Shown here one piece after another: positions 1-8,408 of a stretch of DNA of 64,000 nt. Every line of letters starts with the position of its first letter. The first letter of the stretch is position 1. A model generated the notes under the pieces. That model ran no database searches and was not told where the DNA came from. It saw nothing but the letters and a program-made list of their open reading frames with translations. This stretch comes from Mytilus californianus (lineage: Eukaryota > Mollusca > Bivalvia > Mytilida > Mytilidae): positions 68,846,322 through 68,910,321 of the forward strand of contig NW_026262593.1 in the NCBI RefSeq assembly GCF_021869535.1, in the 5' to 3' direction. The position numbers and the translations under genes are program-made.

Positions 1-823
1 CACTCAATCAGAATTTTCTTTCTCTCTGCTTAATCTCATATTAATTTCTTCAAGGTGGGGATTCGGTATTTCTTTTAGAGGAAAAGAAAAGTATATATAT
101 ATATACCCCACCCCCTCAAATGTTGTATTGTATTTGACTATTGACTATTAAATGGTCGGTTATTTTTGTCGATAAAATCATACCAAATACTTTTATATTT
201 ACACTTTGGATCACTGTTCTCATGGGTTGTACCCTAACAATGATGACATATAACTCGAGAATGTTTTCTTGAATACGGAAATCGGCCCAACAGCCGGATT
301 TCAGGATTCTGGTAGAGTGATGCAGACAGCTTCAACACCATACATAATTTCTTAGGAAATCGGCATGCGATTTTAATATTACATGACAAAAACATTCTCT
401 ATACTCACATGGTGCTATAAGTTATCTGTTTGCAGTGCTACAGTACTAACTGATGCCAACTGCATAAATATTACAAGCGGTCAACGTAAATTTATTGAGG
501 AAAAATGGCGAATAAATTTACTGACGTCATTATCCGGGAAGTTGTATCATCTCTGCCACTCGAACGATTGGAACCTACGTGTTTTTTACATAAAGCGTTT
601 TTGAGATAGAGATTGTTCTAAATATAGAAAAGAGTCAACGTCATTCATTCATGCATTATGAGGGTACAGATGGGATCTCTATAACACGCCATAACCACTT
701 TATTAATTAATCATAGTTTATTTCTGATTAACCTGGATAAATTCAGAATTGTGATTAATTCCGCATTAATCCAGATAAACCGGGAATTTCTAAAAACAAG
801 TAATACAAATCATTAACTAGAGC
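1..823. other. Unassigned AT-rich DNA, no gene seen
   Basis: Both strands were read and no protein-like frame or known repeat was recognised. A 73-codon ORF at 383-604 has no recognisable domain and is about what chance gives in this composition. A short TA-rich run lies near 90-105. Confidence 0.5.
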
Positions 824-865
824 AAGGATTTGTATAGTCAGAAGCTTCTCACTATACAAATCCTT
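824..865. repeat. Short perfect inverted repeat
   Basis: A 15-bp stem (AAGGATTTGTATAGT and its complement) is separated by a 12-bp loop that is itself partly palindromic (AAGCTT). It is seen directly in the sequence; no function is assigned. Confidence 0.7.
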
Positions 866-908
866 GACTAGAGAAAACCCCGGTTTATCTCTACGGTCAA
901 CCAGGAAT

Positions 909-926
909 GGGGGGGGGGGGGGGGGG
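909..926. repeat. Poly-G homopolymer run (18 G)
   Basis: An uninterrupted G run in otherwise AT-rich DNA. Length is likely to vary between individuals and to be uncertain in the assembly. Confidence 0.85.
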
Positions 927-944
927 CAAGGGTGGTTCCTATAA

Positions 945-1020
945 CAAGCAACACAGTTAATTGATTTGGCTTAAAACAGATAACAAGGAATTGAAAAGGG
1001 ACAAAAACAGATAACAGTTA
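945..1020. repeat. AACAGHTAACA-type minisatellite, short block
   Basis: Several variants of ACAGATAACA and ACAGTTAAT occur in 75 bp. The same motif family forms a longer block at 3713-3895, so the two blocks may be parts of one dispersed element. Confidence 0.5.
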
Positions 1021-1315
1021 ATGAAATATTAAATCAGTCCGGTCCAGGACCAATCCAATAGATCTTATTATATAACTGGTTGTATGGACCTATACCTAGG
1101 CCTTAACAGAGACATACATACATTTTAATTATGATCCTCATCATGTATCCTGGCCATATGTTTTTCTTTTTGTTATACATGTATTAATAATTGAATAGAT
1201 TTGAATTTAATATGTACGCATGCGGATACAAGGAACATTATCTCCATATATATGTAAAATTCAAATTCGAACAATTCTTAATATCAAGAAAAAGGAAAAC
1301 ATATGACTAGGGATA

Positions 1316-2136
1316 CAGTGGAGATCACTTCTAACCTCTCATTAGAACTGTCAGAAAAATCTGTCATAGAACTGTTCTAAACTGTTCTAGAACAGCTCTA
1401 CCCTAGAACTATTCTAAGTAGAACTGTCAGGATCAGTTCTAGGGTAGAACTGTCTAAAACTGTTCTAGGCAGAACTGTCCAAATCAGTTCTACTGAGTCG
1501 TAGAACTGTCAGCAGAACTGACCAAATCAGTTCTAACCGTAGAACTGTCAGCAGAACTGACTAAATCAGTTCTAACCGTAAAACTGTTCTAGCCGTAGAA
1601 CTGACCAAACCTGTCAGGATTGTAGAACAGTTCTAAATGACGTCACTGAATGTTAAAACAGTGCTGTGATGAGATTTTTTTAATATATATTATATTCTTT
1701 TGACTTTTATATTTATATTTAAGACAAAGAATTCTTAAAACTGTTCTATTGATAGAACTGACTAAATAAATTCTAGCCGTAGAACTGACCAAATCAGTTC
1801 TAATCGTAGAACTGTTCTAGTCGTAGAACTGTTCTAGCCGTAGAACTGTTCTAGTCGTAGAACTGTTCTAGCCGTAGAACTGACCAAAGATTTGGTCAGT
1901 TCTATGTAGAACTGTCTAAAACTGTTCTAGGGTAGAACTGTCAGGATCAGTTCTAGGGTAGAACTGTCAGGATCAGTTCTAGGTAGAACTGTCTAAATCA
2001 GTTCTTGGTAGAACTGACCAAATCAGTTCTAGGTTAGAATTGTTCTAGCAGGATGACAGTTCTACATACTGTCCTAGAACAGTTCTCCTGACAGATTCTG
2101 ACAGATTTGATGAGACGTTAGAGGTGATCTCCACTG
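1316..2136. mobile_element. Non-autonomous Tc1/mariner-like element with subrepeat-filled body
   Basis: Terminal inverted repeats start CAGTGGAGATCACTTCTAAC on the left and read CAGTGGAGATCACCTCTAAC on the reverse of the right end. The pairing extends about 40 bp with few mismatches. Each end is bordered by TA (1314-1315 and 2137-2138). TIRs starting CAGT with TA target duplication are typical of Tc1/mariner, so the superfamily is an inference from the ends. Nearly the whole body consists of alternating GTTCTA and TAGAAC motifs inside ~25-35-bp palindromic subrepeats, with a short unique core near 1640-1740. No transposase frame is present, so it would depend on an enzyme supplied elsewhere. 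Confidence 0.75.
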
Positions 2137-2539
2137 TACAAGTCATCATTTTGTACAAATTATAATTTGTATTTTGACTTTGTACGAATTGTAATTTGTA
2201 CAAAAAGTGAATTTGTACAAATTTCGACTTAAATTCCCTTAAAACTTGTACAATAATTTATAGTATGGATGTTGCATTTTTCTGAACAAAATTACTAGCT
2301 TCTGTTTTTGTTAAAGTAATATTTTAAAATCAAGGGCATTTGATAGTAGATCAATTTTTGTGGTTTGTTTTTTTTTCTTTCTTAATTTTCCGAGAAAATG
2401 AAGCCAGTGACGCCTTATATTAATTTTGATTTTTAGAACGTTTTTTTTTTTTTCTGATAAGCAATTTATAGTATGGATTTTGTTAAAAACATTGATGACC
2501 ACATAATAAACTTTAGTTATAAAATACAAAAAAAACCAG

Positions 2540-2950
2540 ATGGAGACAGGAAATGTAATTGATACATGCATGCCAGTTACATGTACACTTAATTCTGATA
2601 ATATAACAGAAATTGGCCCGAGTGATAATCTGGATGACACCAAGTAAAACACCAATCTTGCATCTTATGTGAAATTATTGATTATGGAGAATTTGGGTAC
2701 GGCATCGGAACAGCTGTTGGATTTATAAAAGTACATTTTTCGAGAAATTAGATTGAAGCTGTTAGAGACACATCTTTATTTGCAACAACGATTTCTGAGC
2801 TTCATCTTGCGCTATGTGAAGCAGTCAAAAAGCTTTCATAAAACTGGTGGTCAGGGTTCTTTTTCATGTAAATGCAAAGAGGGGAAGTAGCACTTCTAGA
2901 TGTAAATTCTAAAAGGAAAATATGTTGTGTAATTCTCAAGCCATAGTTAA
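2540..2950 (+). pseudogene. Decayed fragment of a CXC-tailed protein, possibly transposon-derived integrase
   Basis: An open stretch at 2540-2647 reads as a 35-residue protein-like peptide beginning METGNVIDTC and ending at a stop. About 200 bp on, with one frame change near 2875, the plus strand reads TGGQGSFSCKCKEGK and then STSRCKF, a stop, and ENMLCNS. The cysteine spacing (CKC, then C, then C) resembles the cysteine-rich C-terminus of KRBA2-like or Ginger-type integrase proteins that I know from aquatic invertebrates. That family link is from memory. Stops and frame changes show it is not functional, and it lies wholly inside a TIR element. Confidence 0.4.
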
Positions 2951-2997
2951 CTCACATGCTCAAACAAATGATACAACTATTTTTGTATTTTGTAAAT

Positions 2998-3356
2998 AAG
3001 TATTAAAGAATATGTGGTATGATTGCCAATGAGACATCTCTCCAAAAGAGACCAAATGAAACAGAAATTAACACCTATAGGCCATCATACAGCCTTCAAC
3101 AATGAGCAAACCCAAACGGCATAGTCAGCTATAAAGGCTCTGGAATGACAAATGTAAAACAATTCAAACGAGAAAACTAATTTATCTACAAAATTAATGA
3201 ACTAAAGAAATATGTAACACAGCAACAAACGACAACCACTGAATTACATGCTCCTGACTTGGGAAAGGTACATACAGAGTGTGGTGAGGTTAAACATGTT
3301 AGTTGGCGCCAACCCTCCCCTTTCCTGAAGGGACAGTGGTTTAACTGTACAACACA
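2998..3356 (+). repeat. Mussel dispersed repeat, copy 1
   Basis: It begins near ATGTGGTATGATTGCCAATG and continues through CAATGAGCAAA, AGTCAGCTATAAA, CAATTCAAACGAGAAAACTA, CAACAAACGACAACCACTGA and CTCCTGACTTGGG. The same blocks in the same order appear at 59825-60117. I recognise it as a common repeat of mussel non-coding DNA. The end continues into a block with TTGGCGCCAACCCTCCCC that recurs inverted near 4740-4860. Confidence 0.8.
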
Positions 3357-3712
3357 AGGTTTATTATTTGGTCATTGAATGAAAATTTTATAGTTTGTAC
3401 CAATGCTTTTTTATAACAAAAGCAATGCTTTAAGTTATTGTACAAGTTATATTTATAAGTGAATTTTAGTCACTTTTTGTACAAATTACAACTTGTACAC
3501 AAATGTGTACAAAGTCAAAATACAAATTATAATTTGTACACATTTTTTTGGTGCAAAATGTCATCTACACACATGTTCACAGACAATGGAATTACAAAGG
3601 ATAATAATAATATAAACCCCAATAGATATAAGAAGATGTGGTATGAGTCACAATGTCTTCAATTATCTTCAAATTCTACCGAAGATTGGCTGTCAAAATG
3701 CTAACATTCCAA

Positions 3713-3895
3713 TTTTCAATAACAGTTAACAGCAAATGCATTTTCACAATAACAGATAACAAAAAAAATAATAGTCCTATAACAGCTAACAAGGAATAAG
3801 ACACTAACAGCTAACAGCAAATATATTTTCAGAATAACAGATAACAAAGAATTAAATTGCCCCATAACAGCATAACAGTTAAACCCCTTGCTCCC
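3713..3895. repeat. AACAGHTAACA minisatellite block
   Basis: At least nine imperfect copies of AACAG(A/C/T)TAACA are spaced 15-45 bp apart, with GCAAAT(G/A) and TTTTCA spacers repeated between them. It matches the short block at 945-1020. Confidence 0.65.
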
Positions 3896-4499
3896 TAGGA
3901 ATTAGTATAGAGAGTCAACCAAGGATTTATAATATAATATACTATATAAATTCTTGTCTCAATAAAATAAGCCAATTTAGAAAAGGATTTATATAAGACT
4001 ATATTTCAGGGGCAACAACTCCAAAACCGGTTGACAGATTTTTCTGCAATTTTCAGACGGTAGATACTATATAAATCGATGAAAAAAAAACCAATTCAAT
4101 TTACCACCATAAGTTTACCAACATTTTAATCAACTTTGTACAGTTGAAATACACTTGGAGGTATTTGAGTTCTTTTGTATGAAATTTCATTATCTATATG
4201 AAAGTCACGGTAAATTGGTTCAGTATAAAATACAATCACTGACTCGACAAATAAAAAATGTCGCCATAGAGTAATGCAGGGACATTTTATACTAACTAGT
4301 ATAGACTGTCCCTGGGTAATGGAGGCAAATGAGGCAAATGTCTCACTTTTGAAATGACGACTGAATTCGGCAAAATTTGGTATTTTGAATTATTAATAAG
4401 TAAGATTAAGCAATGCTTTATTTAACGCTCACACTATGCTTAGGATTCAGCAACAACGATTGGAGCTTTTTTTACCTTCACCACTTGTGACATATAAGA
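3896..4499. other. Unassigned DNA with one diverged core-repeat fragment
   Basis: Near 4010-4070 the text GGGGCAACAACTCCAAAACC followed by GGTTGACAGATTTTTCTG is a diverged relative of the core of the R3 family (for example 43980-44030, GGGGCAGCAACCCAACAAC). Nothing else is recognised. Confidence 0.4.
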
Positions 4500-4665
4500 G
4501 GGTGTGCATGGATGGGGTTTACAGAATAGAGAATAATGGGCAAAAAAAAACAAAATAAAGAGAGAAAAATGGGCAAAAAAAGTAAAGAATAGAGAATAAT
4601 GGGGGTGCTAAAATATAAAGAATAATTACAAAAAATAAAGAATTGGGTAAATATGTTAGATGTAT
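4500..4665. repeat. Degenerate tandem of AAAGAATAGAGAATAATGGG
   Basis: Three to four imperfect copies of a ~45-bp purine-rich unit built on AGAATAGAGAATAATGGG and CAAAAAAA. The reverse-strand ORF across it is a low-complexity artefact. Confidence 0.6.
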
Positions 4666-4737
4666 TTCTATTTGTATCCATATGATTAGTTAAGCCTTTT
4701 TCAACTGATTTTTATGGTTTGTTCTTATGTTGTACTG

Positions 4738-4860
4738 TTACACCACTGTCCCAGGTTAGGGGAGGGTTGGCGCCTTCAAACTAGTTTAACCCCGCCACAT
4801 TCTGTATCATACGGTGCCTGTCATGATGCTGTTACGAAGTCCCCCAAATAAAGCTCCCAT
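4738..4860 (-). repeat. Partial mussel dispersed repeat, inverted
   Basis: It contains GGGAGGGTTGGCGCC and then TTAACCCCGCCACATTCTGT, the reverse of the 3' part of the repeat at 2998-3356 (GTTGGCGCCAACCCTCCC). Only the distal end is present. Confidence 0.55.
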
Positions 4861-4865
4861 AATTA

Positions 4866-5790
4866 GTCATTCCCAGGAAGGGGGTGGGAGTGACCCCAGG
4901 GGATTCGCCTTTTATTTCATTTGATTTGTTTTATTGTCCCATACAAGAATATATATGGTTTAGGGGTGGGGATCTCGACTGTTTACAAGTTTTCAAAAAG
5001 AAGGGGGTGGGGTGACCCCTATGAACTTCCTCTATATTTCATTTGATTTGTTTTATTGTCCCATACAAGAATATATATGGTTTATGGGTGGTGATCTCGA
5101 CCGTTTACAAGTTCTTAAACAGGAAAGGGGTGGGAGTGACCCCAGGGGACTCGCCTTTTATTTCATTTGATTTGTTTTATTGTCCCGTACAAGAATATGG
5201 GGTGGGGATCTTGACCGTTTGCAAGTTCTCAAAACAGGATGGGGTGGGGGTGACACCCAGGGACTCCTCCTATATTTCATTTGAATTGTTTTATTGTCCC
5301 ATACAAGAATATATATGGTTTAGGGGTGGGGATCTCGACCGTTTACAAGTTTTCAAAAAGAAGGGGGGTAGGGTGAACCCTGTGGACTTCCTCTATATTT
5401 CATTTGAATTGTTTTATTGTCCCATACAAGAATATATATGGTTTATGGGTGGTGATCTCGACCGTTTACAAGTTCTTAAACAGGAAGGGGGTGGGAGTGA
5501 CCCCAGGGGACTCGCCTTTTATTTAATTTGATTTGTTTTATTGTCCCGTACAAGAATATATATGGTTTCAGGGTGGAGATCTTGACCATTTACAAGTTCT
5601 TAAAACAGGATGGGGTGGGGTGACACCCAGGGACTCCCCCTATACTTCATTTGACTTGTTTTATTGTCCCATGCAAGAATATATATGGTTTAGGGGTGGT
5701 GATCTCAACCGTTTACATGTTCTCAAACAGGAGGGGGTGGGGCTGATCCAGAGGGACTTCCCCTATATTTCATTTGATGTGTTGTATGAT
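4866..5790. repeat. 123-bp satellite, about 7.5 copies
   Basis: The anchor TTATTGTCCC recurs at 4931, 5053, 5177, 5291, 5414, 5538 and 5661, giving periods of 122, 124, 114, 123, 124 and 123 bp. Each unit has TTTTATTGTCCC, ATACAAGAATATATATGG, GGGGTGG(G/T)GATCTCGACC and GTTTACAAGTT blocks. Alternate units look most alike, which suggests a ~246-bp higher-order unit. Because 123 is a multiple of three, plus-strand frames stay open across several units (5043-5531 and 5533-5847). No known domain is seen, so these frames are treated as by-products of the period. Confidence 0.85.
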
Positions 5791-6858
5791 CCTATGATCA
5801 TTACTGAAAACCGCATGTATACATCACTTACTGTTTTCAAGTTATAGTCATTTGAAAATTAGAAAAAAAAAATCCCATAGGGTTCTATAGTAAATCCCTC
5901 CCTTCTGTTGGCCCCTCAAAATACCCCTAAATAGACCTCAAGAAGAAAAATAAAAGAACTTAGCAAAACAATAAGTCTCCAAACTTTGTTTGGGAGACTT
6001 AATAGCAAGTAGTATAATTACGAATTTTGTTATGGTCCGATTTTCTGATGCCGATTATGTAATAGGCCGAATTTATTATAGTCCGAGTTTGTTGTGGGCC
6101 GAGATGAGATACCGGGATACTTTCGATACACTCGGGCTTTTACGTCTTTAATAAACATTGTGAAAATCGTAGTAAGCGTCGAAAAATGTTCATTCATGAA
6201 ATATTTTAAACACGGTATTTATTTTCTCTTCAACCGGAGGACAGGAGGAAACCCCTGAAACCGGGATTATAGTACTCCCGTTGATATGGATCTCGCGCAT
6301 GTCTGGGGAATACCGATAAAAGCATAACGTAGAAACTGCTGTCTCGTGTAGATGTGTATTGATTTTACTTTCCGTGCAGCGCAGATCCGCGAAGTAGTGT
6401 TTGTGGTAGCCATTTTCAAAATGAAGTTGAAGTTGAATTATCGATGAATATTCACTACATTTTAATTCAAACTGTAAGCTAATCAAAATAGAAGTAACTC
6501 AAAATTTCAAAAGCATCTTCCTAGAATTAGTTGTCAAACACCAGTACTACATTATCTAGGAGTAGAACACACATCCTAAAGTAAGATAGTCTGTCACTTC
6601 CGGTTTGAGGCCGATGCCTTAGGAAAGTTTTTGCTATAGCAAACTTTCCAAAAATTCGAATTTTCAGAGCGAACTGAGATTTTTTACAGGATATATCGGA
6701 TTCAGTGTGTTTTATAATTGTATTTCTTGTAAGATAGGTAAAACTAGGTACAATAGATTAGACTAAGGTTATAAAGACAATACCAAAGCGAGATGTAGAA
6801 AGTCTCGTGAAAATAAGCTTGCTGACAGAGATTTATTATTATATTATGACCGGACAAT
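5791..6858. other. Unassigned DNA, relatively CpG-rich patch near 6240-6420
   Basis: At 6020-6120 a set of GGCCGA and GTCCGA motifs recurs (CCGATTTTCTGATGCCGA, GGCCGAATTTATTATAGTCC). The 6240-6420 patch has more CpG than its surroundings and contains the ORFs listed separately. The rest shows nothing recognisable. Confidence 0.4.
6267..6413 (-). CDS. Possible small ORF (48 aa) or first exon, unrecognised
   Basis: The minus strand has an ATG at 6413 in a favourable animal context (AAAATGGCTACC, purine at -3 and G at +4). It opens 48 codons, starting MATTNTTSRICAARK, to a TAA at 6267. A longer 98-codon frame (6190-6486) overlaps it in another register. The peptide is basic and its base composition is richer in CpG than the neighbourhood, which is why it is listed. 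No domain is recognised, and it could equally be a chance ORF or part of a repeat. Confidence 0.2.
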   Translation of the reverse strand: MATTNTTSRICAARKVKSIHIYTRQQFLRYAFIGIPQTCARSISTGVL

Positions 6859-7140
6859 TTGGACTGTGCAATGAAATTAGTTTTTAAACAACATTTTATG
6901 AATTCAATTGTTTTAATGTATATTCTTGTTTTGCATTTATTTTATTATTCTGAACTTTGTCGTAAATTTAGGCATAAGTGTTTTACACGGATTATGTGTC
7001 ATAATCTTGGACAAAGGACTTACACTCAATTTACAATAACCTTGACAAATCTCACTACTAGCCTTGTTTGTAGTCTGCTCGACTGTCTTCTCTACAACTT
7101 GATCGTCTATTATTGTCCTTTGTATCCCAATGAATTCTTT
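6859..7140 (+). repeat. Y repeat, left part (interrupted by W insertion)
   Basis: The section 7020-7138 (ACTCAATTTACAATAACC through CCCAATGAATTC) is repeated inverted at 12841-12960. In the inverted copy, Y continues uninterrupted into AGAAAACTATTTAGTAACGC. Here that continuation lies 4 kb downstream at 11149, so the intervening DNA is an insertion. ORFs in both copies share a peptide starting LTTSLVCSLLDCLLY, with no recognised domain. Confidence 0.65.
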
Positions 7141-7146
7141 GTATAT

Positions 7147-7233
7147 GTAAGAGAATGATAATCCCTTTCTTCATGATTAAGTACGAGCGTTAGCGAGTAC
7201 TTATCATGAAGTAAGGGATTATCATTCTCTTAC
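7147..7233. repeat. W hairpin, copy A
   Basis: An 87-bp almost perfect palindrome. The arms start GTAAGAGAATGATAATCCC and the centre is GAGCGTTAGCGAG. Identical blocks occur at 8095-8181 and (inverted) 17191-17275, and a near-identical one at 24055-24141. Confidence 0.9.
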
Positions 7234-8083
7234 AAACTTAGAATATTGTAAAGTGCTCAAGGCTCAAATGATCTATTCAAGAATTAGTTTCATTGTCAGT
7301 GCAATGTTTATAATTAATGCATGACTTCTTTTTTCGGCATGTCATTTATAGATTAGTTTTAGTGAAGTGAGGACTTTCTTATCATTTGGGAAATATTTAA
7401 AAAAAAAATGTGTTATAGATATTAGGTGACACAACAGTAGAAAGAAAAGGTAGGAATTGTATGTTTCCTGATTGTGAGTATGAATGTAAATCATGTAATA
7501 TTTTAGTGAGGAATTATCCTTTTTTTATTTACAGTTTAAACCAATAAATACATTTGAGTTACAACTAAATTTTATTTCACAGCCAATATTTTGGTCCGGC
7601 TTTTTACATCAAATACAGTTTCATTATGTCAGGGAAATGTTCAAAAATAGTGCCCTTAAAAGTTTTTAATATGTTCAAAATTAAACTCCTCTGTTTTTTT
7701 TATCGGAATACATGTATTGGAAATAACTATTTTCCACAACCGCTGATCAAGTAATTAAAGTTTTGGAAAGCTAAAGATTTAGGTTATTTTTTATCTGAAA
7801 GTTTTTTTTTCTTTCTATTTTTTTGCATTGCTTTTGTATTGTTTAATTTTATAGTAATTTGAAGTTATAAATATTTTCATAATAACATTCATGGTACCAA
7901 TTTTACTGCACCAGTAAACTTCAACTTATTTTGAGATTTTTGTTTGTTTCACAATTCAACTTTTAGTCAGTTTCAATCACTGTGTGATAAATCCTTTCAA
8001 TCTGATAAATGTGCTTTGGGGCAGTTGTAACTCATTTATAGAAACTCTTTGTTTTGAACTGTAAATAGACCCAAATAATAGGA
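7233..8083 (+). mobile_element. X segment, copy A (~850 bp)
   Basis: Starts CAAACTTAGAATATTG after TA (7231-7232) and ends AAATAATAGGA before TA (8084-8085). The same two boundaries flanked by TA are found at 24141-24979 and 14312-15171 in different contexts, which defines X as a unit. It contains a ~69-codon frame (about 7460-7669) beginning [12 protein letters not shown], broken here by one missing T in a T run but open in copies C and D. No domain is recognised. Confidence 0.65.
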
Positions 8084-8094
8084 TAATCGTATAT

Positions 8095-8181
8095 GTAAGA
8101 GAATGATAATCCCTTTCTTCATGATTAAGTACGAGCGTTAGCGAGTACTTATCATGAAGTAAGGGATTATCATTCTCTTAC
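8095..8181. repeat. W hairpin, copy B
   Basis: Second copy of the 87-bp palindrome, at the start of the tandemly duplicated unit. Confidence 0.9.
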
Positions 8182-8408
8182 AAACTTAGAATATTGTAAA
8201 GTGCTCAAGGCTCAAATGATCTATTCAAGAATTAGTTTCATTGTCAGTGCAATGTTTATAATTAATGCATGACTTCTTTTTTCGGCATGTCATTTATAGA
8301 TTAGTTTTAGTGAAGTGAGGACTTTCTTATCATTTGGGAAATATTTAAAAAAAAAATGTGTTATAGATATTAGGTGACACAACAGTAGAAAGAAAAGGTA
8401 GGAATTGT

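Larger units (their letters stand above)
2140..3575. mobile_element. Long-TIR element with GTACAA-rich inverted ends
   Basis: The left end (about 2150-2270) and the right end (about 3425-3545, inverted) match over roughly 115 bp, sharing TACAAATTATAATTTGTA and a TTTTTGTACAAA block in the same order. The sequence is repetitive in itself (GTACAA), so exact ends and a target duplication could not be fixed. The interior holds a decayed gene fragment (2540-2950) and a copy of the mussel dispersed repeat (2998-3356). It begins a few bases after the previous element. Confidence 0.6.

Noticed and set aside
1380-2060. CRISPR-like array in the GTTCTA/TAGAAC block
   Set aside because: Repeats are short, variable and alternate in orientation without uniform spacers, and they lie between TIRs in animal DNA.
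7460-7669. The 69-codon X frame as a functional gene
   Set aside because: It is broken in copies A and E, and intact copies C and D are mirror duplicates; no domain. Kept only as part of X.
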